Shown here: one piece after another, positions 46,321-56,017 of the stretch
How the letters are laid out: the number at the start of each line of letters is the position of its first letter
Position numbering within the stretch: the first letter of the stretch is position 1
Assembly (NCBI GenBank): GCA_002261155.1
Contig: NKXN01000020.1
Location: 1-64,000, forward strand
Length of the DNA stretch: 64,000 nt
Origin: Bacillaceae bacterium SAS-127
Lineage (GTDB): Bacteria > Bacillota > Bacilli > Bacillales > Domibacillaceae
Direction: 5' to 3'
Program-made: the position numbers and the translations under genes
The notes under the pieces: generated by a model
Told to the model about the DNA's origin: nothing
The model's database searches: none
What the model saw: the letters and a program-made list of their open reading frames with translations, nothing else

Positions 46321-47520
46321 ATGAACTATGATCGTGTACTCGTCCGTTACGGAGAATTATCGACAAAAGGACGAAACCGTAATCAATTTATTAATAAAGT
46401 AAAAAACAATATTCGAACGGCTTTAAGAGAATATGATATTCGAATCGAGACCGGACGAGATCGGATGTATATTCATTTAAATGAGACTCCTTTTGAAAAA
46501 GTGAAGGAACGACTGACCCGAATATTCGGTATTCAATCGTTTAGTCCGGTTGTACGAACAGCGAAAGAGCTTCCAGAAATGAAAGAAGCGGCGCTAGCTC
46601 TTGTTCAAAAAAGTGTGACTGAAAGCTGTACGTTTAAAGTATCTACGAGACGGTCAGATAAAAGCTTTGAACTAGAAACAAATGAGATCAACTATGAAAT
46701 GGGTGCTCACGTATTAAGAAATATTCAGGAGTTAACAGTAGATGTCAAACAGCCTGATATTAATTTGCTAGTAGAAGTGCGGAAGGAAGGCGTCTTTTTA
46801 TCGTGTGAAAAGTATGAAGGGGCAGGGGGACTGCCGAGCGGTGCGAGCGGTAAAGCGATGCTGTTGTTGTCTGGTGGCATTGATAGCCCAGTTGCCGGTT
46901 ATTTCATGCTGAAACGAGGCGTAGCTATTGAGGCGATTCATTTTCACAGCCCACCGTATACGAGTGAGCGCGCAAAACAAAAGGTACTCGATTTAGCGAC
47001 GAAATTAACGGAATTTGGTACGCCGATTAACGTTCATATCGTCCCATTTACAGCGATTCAGCAAAAGATTCAAGAGCAAGTGCCAGAAAATTATACGATG
47101 ACGTCAACCCGTCGTATGATGCTGATGGTCGCTGATAAAATCCGCCAAAAAAAGGGAGGTTTAGCCCTTGTTACGGGAGAAAGCTTAGGACAAGTAGCAA
47201 GTCAAACGCTTGAAAGCATGCTTGCGATTAATGCCGTGACGGCGACACCGATTTTACGTCCGCTGATTGCTATGGATAAATTAGACATCATTAGTGTGGC
47301 TCAAAAAATCGGCACTCATGATATTTCGATTTTACCTTATGAAGATTGCTGTACGATCTTTACACCGCCTGCTCCGAAAACTCGCCCGAAACTCGATAAA
47401 GTGGAGTTTTTTGAAAGCTTTGTCGACTTTGAACAATTGATGGAAGAAGCGGTAGAAAAGACTGTTACGATTCGGTTACCAGAAGAAAAAACAGATGCTC
47501 ACTTAGCGGATTTATTATAA
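46321..47520 (+). CDS. thiI: tRNA 4-thiouridylase ThiI
   Basis: A 399-residue enzyme with an N-terminal ferredoxin-like/THUMP region (residues about 1-165) and a PP-loop domain with LLLSGGIDSPVAGYFMLKRG near residues 180-199. It makes s4U8 in tRNA and passes sulfur for thiamine thiazole. No rhodanese domain follows, as usual in Bacilli, so sulfur comes from the adjacent desulfurase. Of two adjacent ATG codons the second is better spaced from AGAGGTG and gives MNYDRVLVRYGE. Confidence 0.93.
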   Translation: MNYDRVLVRYGELSTKGRNRNQFINKVKNNIRTALREYDIRIETGRDRMYIHLNETPFEKVKERLTRIFGIQSFSPVVRTAKELPEMKEAALALVQKSVTESCTFKVSTRRSDKSFELETNEINYEMGAHVLRNIQELTVDVKQPDINLLVEVRKEGVFLSCEKYEGAGGLPSGASGKAMLLLSGGIDSPVAGYFMLKRGVAIEAIHFHSPPYTSERAKQKVLDLATKLTEFGTPINVHIVPFTAIQQKIQEQVPENYTMTSTRRMMLMVADKIRQKKGGLALVTGESLGQVASQTLESMLAINAVTATPILRPLIAMDKLDIISVAQKIGTHDISILPYEDCCTIFTPPAPKTRPKLDKVEFFESFVDFEQLMEEAVEKTVTIRLPEEKTDAHLADLL

Positions 47521-47527
47521 GGACTTT

Positions 47528-47556
47528 AAGAGGAACTCCAAAAGGGTTCCTCTTTA
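47528..47556 (+). terminator. Terminator after thiI
   Basis: AAGAGGAAC and GTTCCTCTT form a nine-base stem over an A-rich loop. Confidence 0.8.
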
Positions 47557-47670
47557 TTCTGAAAAAATGTTCACATTTACGACATGTAAGGAAAATTTTT
47601 TCAGATAAATATTTTAAAAGTTTTAATAATTTAGTATAATCAGATTAGATCGAACAAGGGGGGAATTAGG

Positions 47671-49251
47671 ATGAAGCGTGAAGATTTATTAGCACCAGAA
47701 ATGTATAACATTGTGATGGAAGTGGAGAAGTTTGCGAAAGATCCGAATCGAGTCGCTTTAAAATGGGAGAATGAAGCGGGAGAACAAAAGGAGATTACAT
47801 ATTCGGAGCTAATGAAAGCAACGAACAAGATTGGAAACGCTTTCCTTGAGGCGGGGTTAAAAAAGGGGGACCCGATCCTAATTATGGTGCCGCGGCTTAT
47901 TGAAGCATATGAAGTATTTTTGGCGGCATTAAAAGTAGGCTTAGTCATCATCCCGAGTTCGGAGTTATTGAGAACGAAAGATTTAAATTATCGTATTGAA
48001 CATGCAGGAGTGAAAGGAATCGTTTCTTATGCTCCTTTTACAGAAGAGTTTAACCAAGCAGATAAGATTAATGAAATGATTAAATTCTCCTTTGGTGGTC
48101 AAGTCGAAGGATGGATGAATTTAGAAGAGAAAATGGAGACGGCATCAGATGAGCTAGAAATAGCAGATACGTCTAAAGATGATATTGCTTTCTTACCATA
48201 TACATCTGGTACAACAGGCAATCCAAAAGGGGTTGTTCATACGCATGCTTGGGGGTATGCTCATTTGAAAACAGCGGCTCCAAACTGGCTCGCCATTGAA
48301 GATGGAGATGTCGTATGGGCAACAGCCGGACCAGGTTGGCAAAAATGGACGTGGAGTCCGTTCTTGTCTGTTCTTGGTTCAGGAGCGACAGGATACGTTT
48401 ATAACGGCAAATTTGAGCCGAAGAAATATTTGGAGCTGCTTGATCGTAATCAAATTAACGTGTTATGTTGTACGCCAACTGAATACCGCTTAATGGTGAA
48501 AGTGGACAATCTTGATGAATATAATTTGGAGCATTTACATTCCGCTGTATCGGCTGGAGAACCATTAAATCGCGAAGTTATCGATACATTTAAAAAGTAC
48601 TTTAACGTAGAAGTACGTGATGGTTATGGTCAAACAGAAAGCACGCTCGTGATCGGCGTATTAAAAGGAATGGCAGTGAAACCAGGATCTATGGGTAAAC
48701 CGACACCTGGAAATCGTGTGGAAATCATTAATGAAGACGGAGAGCCAGTTGGTGTTGGAGAAGTAGGAGATATCGCTGTCCATATTGATACACCAGCCTT
48801 ATTTAAAAATTATTATAAAGATCCAGAAAGAACGGCCATGCAATTCCGTGGAGACTATTACCTCACGGGAGATAAAGCGAAAAAAGATGAAGATGGATAT
48901 TTTTGGTTTGAAGGGCGTGGCGATGACATTATTATTAGCTCCGGCTACACGATTGGACCATTTGAAGTAGAAGATGCGCTAGTAAAGCATCCGGATGTAA
49001 AAGAATGTGCGGTCGTCGCTAGTCCAGATGAAATTCGCGGACATATCGTAAAAGCCTTCGTTGTTCTTCAAGATGGAGTCGATGAGAATGAACCGGGTCT
49101 TGTGGAAAAATTGCAAGATCATGTGAAAGAAATGACTGCACCATATAAATACCCTCGTAAGATCGAATTTCTTGAAGAGTTACCGAAAACGACTTCAGGA
49201 AAGATTCGTCGTATTGAATTACGCCAAGCAGAATTAGAAGTGAAAAACTAA
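47671..49251 (+). CDS. ytcI: Acyl-CoA synthetase (MbcS/YtcI-like)
   Basis: A 526-residue AMP-forming acyl-CoA ligase related to AcsA. Motifs: YTSGTTGNPKGVVHTHAWG, GYGQTES near residue 318, the hinge TGDKAKKDEDGYFWFEGR, and the catalytic lysine in KTTSGKIRR. The likely substrates are short, medium or branched acyl acids; the exact one cannot be told. It corresponds to B. subtilis YtcI by family and region. It could feed acyl-CoA into the PHA pathway; that is inference. A GGGGGG-type ribosome-binding site precedes the ATG. Confidence 0.85.
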   Translation: MKREDLLAPEMYNIVMEVEKFAKDPNRVALKWENEAGEQKEITYSELMKATNKIGNAFLEAGLKKGDPILIMVPRLIEAYEVFLAALKVGLVIIPSSELLRTKDLNYRIEHAGVKGIVSYAPFTEEFNQADKINEMIKFSFGGQVEGWMNLEEKMETASDELEIADTSKDDIAFLPYTSGTTGNPKGVVHTHAWGYAHLKTAAPNWLAIEDGDVVWATAGPGWQKWTWSPFLSVLGSGATGYVYNGKFEPKKYLELLDRNQINVLCCTPTEYRLMVKVDNLDEYNLEHLHSAVSAGEPLNREVIDTFKKYFNVEVRDGYGQTESTLVIGVLKGMAVKPGSMGKPTPGNRVEIINEDGEPVGVGEVGDIAVHIDTPALFKNYYKDPERTAMQFRGDYYLTGDKAKKDEDGYFWFEGRGDDIIISSGYTIGPFEVEDALVKHPDVKECAVVASPDEIRGHIVKAFVVLQDGVDENEPGLVEKLQDHVKEMTAPYKYPRKIEFLEELPKTTSGKIRRIELRQAELEVKN

Positions 49252-49261
49252 CGTATATCAG

Positions 49262-49285
49262 GAACCCGTTCATCATAGGCGGGTT
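49262..49285 (+). terminator. Terminator after ytcI
   Basis: AACCCG and CGGGTT form a stem followed by a T-run. Confidence 0.75.
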
Positions 49286-49348
49286 TCTTTTTTTGAAAAG
49301 AGCGATATAATGAAGGTGTTTCGTGACTAGAAGGAATTGGGTGAGTAT

Positions 49349-50272
49349 ATGAAGGAATCAACGAAAGTAGGCATCATGTATACAGGTAGCGCCTATTTAT
49401 TATGGGGATTATTTCCGATCTATTGGAAGTGGCTAGAGCATGTTGCAGCGGATGAAATTTTAGCGAATCGAGTATTTTGGTCGTTTGTTTCGATGGTGTT
49501 ATTTCTATTAGTCACAAGAAAAATTAGGGAATTGAAAGCGACACTGAAAGTGATGAAAACGAAGCCGAAACAAGTAGCCGCTTTAATCGTCGCTTCCTTA
49601 TTAGTAAGCTTCAACTGGTTTTTATTTATTTGGGCCGTCAATCACGATCGCATTATTGAAACGAGTCTCGGTTATTATATTAATCCGCTTATGACTGTAC
49701 TATTAGGTGTGTTTATTTTAAAAGAATCGCTATCGAAAGCACAAATTTTCTCCTTTATATTGGCGATGGGAGGAGTGCTTGTGTTGACCATTTCCTATGG
49801 ACAATTTCCGTGGATATCTCTCGGTCTAGCTGTCACTTTTGCGTTATATGGGCTAGCAAAGAAAATGATCCAAGTCGATGCGGCGATCGGTTTAACATTA
49901 GAAACAGCCGTTGTAACTCCAGCAGCGTTAGCTTTCCTAGTTTTTACTTATATGAATGGGAATTTATCTCTTTTTTCTTATTCCGTATCAACGGACTTGT
50001 TGCTTATGATTGGTGGAACCGTGACAGCGCTTCCATTATTATTATTATTCGCTCAAGGAGCGCAAAAAATCCCGCTTTATATGATCGGCTTTTTACAGTA
50101 TGTGACTCCAACGATGACCCTTTTGCTCGGGGTTTTTGTTTATGATGAGCCATTTACGTCTGTTCAACTGACTGCTTTCTCATTTATTTGGATGGCGTTG
50201 CTACTATTCACTTTGTCACAAACAAAGTGGTATCAACAGAAGCAATTCGTGTTAAAAAACGATCATCATTAA
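49349..50272 (+). CDS. rarD: RarD-type EamA permease
   Basis: A 307-residue protein with ten predicted transmembrane helices. The RarD hallmark LLWGLFPIYWKWL is near residue 20, and LGYYINPLMTVLLGVF lies mid-protein. RarD members belong to the DMT superfamily; the substrate is unknown despite the name (chloramphenicol-sensitive protein). The upstream in-frame TTG is less likely than the ATG at 49349, which follows GGTGAG. It lies between ytcI and sppA. Confidence 0.85.
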   Translation: MKESTKVGIMYTGSAYLLWGLFPIYWKWLEHVAADEILANRVFWSFVSMVLFLLVTRKIRELKATLKVMKTKPKQVAALIVASLLVSFNWFLFIWAVNHDRIIETSLGYYINPLMTVLLGVFILKESLSKAQIFSFILAMGGVLVLTISYGQFPWISLGLAVTFALYGLAKKMIQVDAAIGLTLETAVVTPAALAFLVFTYMNGNLSLFSYSVSTDLLLMIGGTVTALPLLLLFAQGAQKIPLYMIGFLQYVTPTMTLLLGVFVYDEPFTSVQLTAFSFIWMALLLFTLSQTKWYQQKQFVLKNDHH

Positions 50273-50392
50273 CCGAAAATTCCTTTATTTCGTTTATTAG
50301 TAGGTGAAGAAGCGGATTTTTGGTAAAATAGGGATAGCTTATAATATGCATACTATGAGCAACAAGTTTTTAACATGAGAGGAGAGGAAATC

Positions 50393-51391
50393 GTGAACAC
50401 AAAAAGAAGTTTAGCTCTTGCGGCTGCGGCTGCTTTGTTTATTGTATCTGTAATTATTAACTTTGCGTTTTCAGCTAAAGATCTCACTTCCGGCTGGGAA
50501 ACAGCTTTAGGAGAAGAAGGGTTCACTGAGAACGTCATAGAAGATGGCGATATGTTAGAGAAAATTGCCGTCCTGCCAGTAGAGGGAGTTATTCAAGACA
50601 CGGGAGCAGCGCAACCGTTCATGGCTTCACCAGGCTACAATCATCAAGAATTTATGAAAAAAATGGACAAAGCGAAAGAGGATGATGCGGTGAAAGCAAT
50701 CATTCTTCAAGTTAATTCTCCAGGTGGTGGCGTAGTCGAAAGCGCCCAAATTCATAAAAAAATTGTTGAAATTAAGGAAGAAACAAAGAAACCTGTTTAC
50801 GTATCGATGGGATCGATTGCGGCTTCAGGTGGTTATTACATATCGGCACCAGCAGACAAAATCTTTGCGAGTGCGGAAACATTAACGGGTTCCTTAGGTG
50901 TCATTATGCAAAGCATCAATTATTCCGAGCTCGCTAAAAAATATGGCGTGGATTTTGTCACAATTAAAAGCGGTCCGCATAAAGACATTATGAGTCCAAC
51001 TAGAAAAATGACAGACGAAGAGAAGAAAATTATGCAAGAGATGATCGACAATTCTTACGATGGTTTTGTCAAAGTCATTGCTGAAGGGCGAGACATGTCA
51101 GATGCTGAGGTCAGAAAAATTGCAGATGGCCGTATTTACGATGGCCGACAAGCGAAAGAGAATAATTTAATTGATGATTTTGGCTATTTAGATGATGTGA
51201 TCGCACAGCTGAAAAAAGATGCTAAATTAAAAGGTGCTAAAGTTGTTACGTATGAATCTGACTTAGGCTGGCCTTCCTATTTTTCAATGAAAGCACAGCA
51301 AATGCTTGGTGGCAGCGATGATGTTAGTACTTTAATGAAGCTATTATCACATCCAAATTCTCCGCGATTAATGTACTTATATGCAGAATAA
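50393..51391 (+). CDS. sppA: Signal peptide peptidase SppA
   Basis: A 332-residue membrane-anchored serine protease of family S49 (short type). It has one N-terminal transmembrane segment (residues about 6-27). The Ser-Lys dyad is S145 in IAASGGYYIS and K197 in SGPHKDIMSP, two residues offset from the B. subtilis numbering. It degrades remnant signal peptides and lantibiotic-type peptides. The start is GTG at 50393, after AGAGGAGAGG; the ATG at 50375 overlaps that ribosome-binding site. The RDD-protein gene follows 15 bases later, as in B. subtilis sppA-yteJ. Confidence 0.92.
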   Translation: MNTKRSLALAAAAALFIVSVIINFAFSAKDLTSGWETALGEEGFTENVIEDGDMLEKIAVLPVEGVIQDTGAAQPFMASPGYNHQEFMKKMDKAKEDDAVKAIILQVNSPGGGVVESAQIHKKIVEIKEETKKPVYVSMGSIAASGGYYISAPADKIFASAETLTGSLGVIMQSINYSELAKKYGVDFVTIKSGPHKDIMSPTRKMTDEEKKIMQEMIDNSYDGFVKVIAEGRDMSDAEVRKIADGRIYDGRQAKENNLIDDFGYLDDVIAQLKKDAKLKGAKVVTYESDLGWPSYFSMKAQQMLGGSDDVSTLMKLLSHPNSPRLMYLYAE

Positions 51392-51406
51392 AGGAGGGAT
51401 GGCGAA

Positions 51407-51934
51407 ATGAACGATGAGTTCAATAAAGAAACAGAAGAACAGTTGGTTACTGAGCCACCAATAGAAGAAAAGCCTCCTTACGTTACAACGCCTCATTACG
51501 CTGGCTTCTGGATGAGAGTTTGGGCGTATGTAATTGACTTAATTGTCATTGGCAGTATTTCGAGGTTGATCATTTATCCGGTCTTTCGGTTGCTTGAGGT
51601 AGACATTCATGCAAGTGGCATGTTTGCCCCAATCAATGTGGCGACAGCAGCCGTCTTCTATTTATACTTTATTATTTTCACGAAATATTGGGGACAAACC
51701 GTTGGCAAAATGGTCTTAGGGTTAAAAGTAGTTTCCTTAAATGATCCTCAACTTTCTTGGCAAACTGTATTAGTGAGGGAATTACTAGGGCGTTATGTCA
51801 CTTCGACAATCTTCATTCTCTATGTCCTTGTCGCCTTTTTATCGAAAAAGCAAGGTGTACATGACTTATTCGCTGATACGACTGTGATTCACGAAAACAC
51901 ACTTACTATCCAACAAACACCTGTCTATTCATAA
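51407..51934 (+). CDS. yteJ: RDD-family membrane protein YteJ
   Basis: A 175-residue protein with an acidic N-terminus and an RDD domain of three to four transmembrane segments (YAGFWMRVWAYVIDLIVIGS; later GQTVGKMVLGLKVV and LVRELLGRY). The characteristic Arg and two Asp positions are visible. In B. subtilis SppA and YteJ (SppI) act together: YteJ inhibits SppA. The spacing suggests one operon with sppA, and a terminator follows. Confidence 0.88.
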   Translation: MNDEFNKETEEQLVTEPPIEEKPPYVTTPHYAGFWMRVWAYVIDLIVIGSISRLIIYPVFRLLEVDIHASGMFAPINVATAAVFYLYFIIFTKYWGQTVGKMVLGLKVVSLNDPQLSWQTVLVRELLGRYVTSTIFILYVLVAFLSKKQGVHDLFADTTVIHENTLTIQQTPVYS

Positions 51935-51943
51935 GTGTAACGT

Positions 51944-51973
51944 AGCCACCAGGCATTGCTTGGTGGCTTTTTT
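51944..51973 (+). terminator. Terminator after yteJ
   Basis: AGCCACCA and TGGTGGCT form a perfect stem with a T-run. Confidence 0.88.
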
Positions 51974-52037
51974 CAGCTTTCACATGAATAGGCTCCGTTC
52001 CTTTCGGGTACAATGCTAACGGAAAGGGCGGGAAATA

Positions 52038-52700
52038 ATGGTATATGTTTGGTCGATTCTCGGTTTATTGTTTTTTTTAGTAGTGATTGTTTGTTTGTCT
52101 AAATTACGCATTTTTATTGATTCTTTTGTTGAAAAAGGAAATGTAGATTTTACCGTTCGGTTGGAGCTATGGAAAGGGTTAATTTCTTATACAGTGAAAG
52201 TCCCATTCGTCAAGCTACTGACGAATCGGGGGAAAAAACCGCCGAGTCTTTTGTTCGAGCAAAAGACGAATAAGACGGTTGAAAAAGAAATCACCTACTC
52301 CGAGTTTGAACAGACATTAGCAGATGCTAAAAGGTTGCTACAGCAAGTCGAATCACTGCAAACAGTCGTCCGCTCCTTTTTGAAAAGAGTGGAGATTAAT
52401 GATGTTCATTGGGAGACCATCATTGGAATGAAAGATGCTGCTTGGACTGGAATGGCGACAGGATCTCTTTGGGCTGTAAAAAGTAGTGCGATGTCTGTTA
52501 CAAGCTTTTTAATGCGGATGACATCAGAGCCGAAAATAGTTATCCATCCTGTTTTTGGTCAATCTGTTGTACAAACACAATTTTCATGTATGATTGCCTT
52601 CCGTCCCGGGCAAGCTATAGTTGCTGTTATTCAAATTCTTTCTCGTTGGCGCGGCCAAAAAAGGAAGTGGAGAGCGTCAGCGATTAATAAACAAGTATAA
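52038..52700 (+). CDS. ytfI: DUF2953 membrane protein YtfI
   Basis: A 220-residue protein with an N-terminal transmembrane segment (WSILGLLFFLVVIVCL) and a DUF2953 domain (EINDVHWETIIGMKDAAWTG near residues 117-136). The function is unknown. The gene immediately precedes gerW/ytfJ, as in B. subtilis, where both are linked to sporulation; co-expression is likely. Confidence 0.85.
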   Translation: MVYVWSILGLLFFLVVIVCLSKLRIFIDSFVEKGNVDFTVRLELWKGLISYTVKVPFVKLLTNRGKKPPSLLFEQKTNKTVEKEITYSEFEQTLADAKRLLQQVESLQTVVRSFLKRVEINDVHWETIIGMKDAAWTGMATGSLWAVKSSAMSVTSFLMRMTSEPKIVIHPVFGQSVVQTQFSCMIAFRPGQAIVAVIQILSRWRGQKRKWRASAINKQV

Positions 52701-52716
52701 TTGGGAGGTAAAAAAG

Positions 52717-53169
52717 ATGAGTGAACATCCAATTGAAGGTTTAATGACAACGGCAATGGAAAATTTGAAAGAAATGATTGATGTGAATACAATCATTGGT
52801 GATCCGGTAGAAACACCTGACGGAAGCGTGATTATGACTGTATCTAAAGTGGGCTTTGGCTTTGCGGCAGGTGGAAGTGAATTTTCAATTGATAAACCGA
52901 ATGGCGGTTCATCAGGAAGTTCGCAGTCGAAACAAGAGAAAAGTCCATTTGGTGGTGGAAGCGGTGGAGGAGTTTCGATCACACCGATCGCTTTTTTAAT
53001 TGTAAAAGGCAATGACGTTCGAATGCTTCATTTAGATGAGAATACTCATTTAATTGATAAGGTGCTCGATATGGCACCAGGTGTCGTTGATAAAATTCAA
53101 AGTATGATGAAGAAAAACGATCAACCTAAGACAGATAGTTGTGGAGCGGCACATGACCCCTCAATTTAA
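52717..53169 (+). CDS. gerW: Sporulation protein GerW (YtfJ)
   Basis: A 150-residue protein of the GerW/YtfJ family. The start MSEHPIEGLMTTAMENLKEM, the core DVNTIIGDPVETPDGSVIM, the glycine-rich FGGGSGGGVSITPIAFL and VVDKIQSMM are all typical. B. subtilis GerW is needed for germination with L-alanine. The frame is open further upstream, but the ATG at 52717 follows TTGGGAGG. It is probably co-transcribed with ytfI. Confidence 0.9.
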   Translation: MSEHPIEGLMTTAMENLKEMIDVNTIIGDPVETPDGSVIMTVSKVGFGFAAGGSEFSIDKPNGGSSGSSQSKQEKSPFGGGSGGGVSITPIAFLIVKGNDVRMLHLDENTHLIDKVLDMAPGVVDKIQSMMKKNDQPKTDSCGAAHDPSI

Positions 53170-53186
53170 TCAAATAGTCGCATCGT

Positions 53187-53213
53187 CCTTGCTGAAATTC
53201 GGCAGGGGTTTTT
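53187..53213 (+). terminator. Terminator after gerW
   Basis: CCTTGCTG and CGGCAGGGG form a stem followed by T. Confidence 0.7.
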
Positions 53214-53278
53214 CTTTGCTTTTTTGCTAATTTTTTCAGTAAAATAAGAAGTGTAATGATATTAAGGAGGGATTCGGA

Positions 53279-53779
53279 ATGGCTCATGTAACGTTTAAAG
53301 GAAATCCAATGACTGTACTTGGAAACGAAGTGAAAGTAGGAGATCAGGCACCGGATTTTACTGTGCTAGCTAATGACTTGTCAGAGGTGACACTAGCTGA
53401 TTCTAAAGGGAAAATTCGCTTAATTAGTGTCGTCCCATCTATTGATACGGGTGTATGTGATGCGCAAACGCGTCGCTTTAACGAAGAAGCATCCAAAGTA
53501 GAAAATGTCGGAGTATTAACGATTTCTGCGGATTTACCGTTTGCACAAAAACGTTGGTGTGCAGCGAACGGGTTAGAAAATGTGAAAACATATTCGGATC
53601 ATCGCGACCTTTCCTTCGCTGAAGCATACGGCGTTCACATGAAAGAGCTACGTTTATTAGCACGTGCGGTATTTGTAGTTGACAGTCATGATAAAATTAC
53701 TTACGTTGAGTATGTAAGTGAGGGAACGAATCATCCAGACTATGAAAAAGCGATTGAAGCTGTAAAAGCTGCTTTATAA
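53279..53779 (+). CDS. tpx: Thiol peroxidase
   Basis: A 166-residue atypical 2-Cys peroxiredoxin. The peroxidatic Cys is C60 in [12 protein letters not shown], and the resolving Cys is C94 in KRWCAANG. It reduces hydrogen peroxide and alkyl peroxides using thioredoxin. An AAGGAGGG ribosome-binding site precedes the ATG, and terminators on both sides suggest a single-gene unit. It is next to ytxK, as in B. subtilis. Confidence 0.95.
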   Translation: MAHVTFKGNPMTVLGNEVKVGDQAPDFTVLANDLSEVTLADSKGKIRLISVVPSIDTGVCDAQTRRFNEEASKVENVGVLTISADLPFAQKRWCAANGLENVKTYSDHRDLSFAEAYGVHMKELRLLARAVFVVDSHDKITYVEYVSEGTNHPDYEKAIEAVKAAL

Positions 53780-53786
53780 TCAGTAG

Positions 53787-53817
53787 GCTGACCCTTAACG
53801 AAAGGGTCAGCTTTTTT
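53787..53817 (+). terminator. Terminator after tpx
   Basis: GGCTGACCCTT and AAGGGTCAGC form a strong stem with a T-run. Confidence 0.9.
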
Positions 53818-53843
53818 AAGTAATATTTAAGGAGGAACCACGT

Positions 53844-54836
53844 ATGAATGAATTTTCCCCGATCGAAAAACTTTTCAAAACCTTCGATGAAACAGCGGCT
53901 ATTCTTCAAAATGAATTGTCATGCACCTATTTAGATGCTTTGGCGGAAACGGCTGAAAACTTATTCCAAAATGAAATCTTGCAAGGGGAATTAAGTGATG
54001 TGGCGAAAAAGAATATATCCAAGAAGTACGAAGACGTTCAGCTCGATCAATTTTCGAAAGAAGATATTCGTAAAGCGTATCAGCTAGCGATTTTAAAAGG
54101 GATGCAGCAAAATGTTCAGCCGAATCATCAAATGACACCAGATTCGATGGGGTTATTTATCGGCTATTTACTTGGTCAGTTTATGAAGGACAAAAGTGAG
54201 TTTACGATTATGGACCCGGCTGTTGGGACAGGAAATTTATTGTTCACTGTGTTAAATCATTTATCAGAAAAGAAACTATCGGCTATTGGGGTCGATATTG
54301 ACGATTTGCTGTTGAAGCTTGCTTGGTGCGGAGCCAACTTACTTGAACAGTCTGTACAATTGTATAGTCAAGATTCATTAGAGCCGTTGTTAATCGATCC
54401 ATCTGATGTTGTCGTGTGCGACTTGCCAGTTGGTTATTATCCAAATGATGTCCGTGCTGTCGAGTATGAGCTGTGTGCGGAAGAGGGACATTCTTATGCC
54501 CATTTCTTATTTATGGAACAAAGCATTAAGCATACAAAACCAGGTGGCTATTTATTTTTCCTTATACCGGATGGCTTGTTTGAATCTACTGGTGCGGACA
54601 AGTTACATCGTTTCTTCCAGCAACAGGTCCATATTCAAGGTGTCATCGGGTTGCCACCATCCTTGTTTAAAAATAAACAAGCCGCTAAAAGTATTTTAAT
54701 TTTACAAAAGCAAGCAGACGATGTTCGACCACCGAAACAAGTCTTTCTAGCAAATTTGCCATCGCTGAAAGACCCGAAAGCGATGCAATCGATTATGATG
54801 AAAATGAATCAATGGTTTAAAGAAAGCAAAGCATAA
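53844..54836 (+). CDS. ytxK: N6-adenine-methyltransferase-like protein YtxK
   Basis: A 330-residue protein with a class I methyltransferase domain. The SAM motif is MDPAVGTGNLLF near residue 128. The motif expected to be (N/D)PPY reads CDLPVGYYP (near 193), so adenine methylation is unproven. Residues 1-100 form a helical N-terminal region like that of type I restriction M subunits. No restriction or specificity partner is nearby. In B. subtilis ackA follows; here the PHA locus does. The GGAGG ribosome-binding site is good. Confidence 0.88.
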   Translation: MNEFSPIEKLFKTFDETAAILQNELSCTYLDALAETAENLFQNEILQGELSDVAKKNISKKYEDVQLDQFSKEDIRKAYQLAILKGMQQNVQPNHQMTPDSMGLFIGYLLGQFMKDKSEFTIMDPAVGTGNLLFTVLNHLSEKKLSAIGVDIDDLLLKLAWCGANLLEQSVQLYSQDSLEPLLIDPSDVVVCDLPVGYYPNDVRAVEYELCAEEGHSYAHFLFMEQSIKHTKPGGYLFFLIPDGLFESTGADKLHRFFQQQVHIQGVIGLPPSLFKNKQAAKSILILQKQADDVRPPKQVFLANLPSLKDPKAMQSIMMKMNQWFKESKA

Positions 54837-54874
54837 AACAATCCCCTTCACATATATGTGTGAGGGGGTTGTTT
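54837..54874. terminator. Terminator between ytxK and phaC
   Basis: AACAATCCCCTTCACA pairs with TGTGAGGGGGTTGTT with a few mismatches. It is bidirectional between convergent genes. Confidence 0.82.
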
Positions 54875-54882
54875 TATGCTTA

Positions 54883-55974
54883 TTATTTGGAATGTTCAAC
54901 TAACCATTGATCAATCGTTGGATACGTACGTTTTACGGCATTTCCACCAACGACTACTGATACGTGGCCCGTAGGCATGACATGATATGTTTTATCTTGG
55001 CTAGATACTTTTTGCATTAACGGTTTTACTTGCTCCGGTGCAGCAATATGGTCACGTTGAGCCGCAATATTTAAAATATTTGCTTCAATATTACTTAGCT
55101 GCACGTGTTGGCCACGAATCACTAATTCATCATTAATGAGTTTGTTTTTTTGGTAAAATTCACCGATCCATTGTCTAAAGGCTTCACCAGGGAATGGAAT
55201 GCCATCGTGTACCCATTTTTGCATTAACGACCAGCTTTTTACAAATTGATCATTGTCTACGCGATCAGCTAATGTGACAAAAGGTCCAATATAGTTAACG
55301 AGCGGCTTTAATAATTTATTGCCAAGGTCAATCGTTTCTGGTGGAATAATTCCTAACGTATCGACCATTTTGTCCAAATTGAAATAACGATCGTCGAGCC
55401 AATTTGTAAATAAGCCAGTATCCTCAAAATCAAATGGACTCGTTAAGAAGATTAAATTACGAATAGGTAAATCAGGGTGAAGGGCGGCAGAAATAGCCGT
55501 CATCGTTCCACCCATGCAATAGCCTAGTAAGCTTACTTCATTAGCACCAGAAGTTCGCAATACTTTTTGAACCGCACGAGGGATGTAATCTAGCACGTAA
55601 TCATCTAATTTCATATGACGATCTTCGTAACCTGGTGTGCCCCAATCTAATAAGTAAACGTCATGGCCTTGATCCGTTAAATATTCGATCAGGCTACTGC
55701 CAGGCGTTAAATCTAATATATATGGCTTATTAATAAGCGCATAAATCATTAATAGTGGCACTTTATTGGTCTTTTCTTTTGCCGGTTGGTAGCGATACAG
55801 CTTGGCTTTATTTTTTGTCCAAATGACCTCTTTAGGTGTTAAGCCGACTTGCGGTTCCGGTTCTTTTGTTAACACCTCGGATACTCGTTTAAAGCGATAG
55901 TAGCTTTTTTGGATATTCTCAGGTAGCGTATTAACCCAAGCTTCCATTTCTTTCGTCGTAGTGTACACGTTCAC
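54883..55974 (-). CDS. phaC: Class IV PHA synthase subunit PhaC
   Basis: A 363-residue alpha/beta-hydrolase-fold synthase that polymerises hydroxyacyl-CoA. The lipase-like box with Cys nucleophile is GYCMGGT (C153), and the triad is completed by D308 in AAQRDHIAAP and H337 in PTGHVSVVV. Size and motifs fit class IV enzymes of Bacillus, which need PhaR; phaR lies in the same operon. It begins with a GTG close to AAAGGGGG, and a second GTG two codons later is possible. It is the last gene of phaR-phaB-phaC. Confidence 0.94.
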   Translation of the reverse strand: MNVYTTTKEMEAWVNTLPENIQKSYYRFKRVSEVLTKEPEPQVGLTPKEVIWTKNKAKLYRYQPAKEKTNKVPLLMIYALINKPYILDLTPGSSLIEYLTDQGHDVYLLDWGTPGYEDRHMKLDDYVLDYIPRAVQKVLRTSGANEVSLLGYCMGGTMTAISAALHPDLPIRNLIFLTSPFDFEDTGLFTNWLDDRYFNLDKMVDTLGIIPPETIDLGNKLLKPLVNYIGPFVTLADRVDNDQFVKSWSLMQKWVHDGIPFPGEAFRQWIGEFYQKNKLINDELVIRGQHVQLSNIEANILNIAAQRDHIAAPEQVKPLMQKVSSQDKTYHVMPTGHVSVVVGGNAVKRTYPTIDQWLVEHSK

Positions 55975-56017
55975 ATTCCCCCTTTTTAAATGTTACAAGC
56001 AAACGATTTTGCTTTGC

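Noticed and set aside
53844-54836. ytxK as part of a restriction-modification system
   Set aside because: The catalytic motif is altered, no endonuclease or specificity gene is nearby, and the gene is a conserved backbone gene next to tpx.
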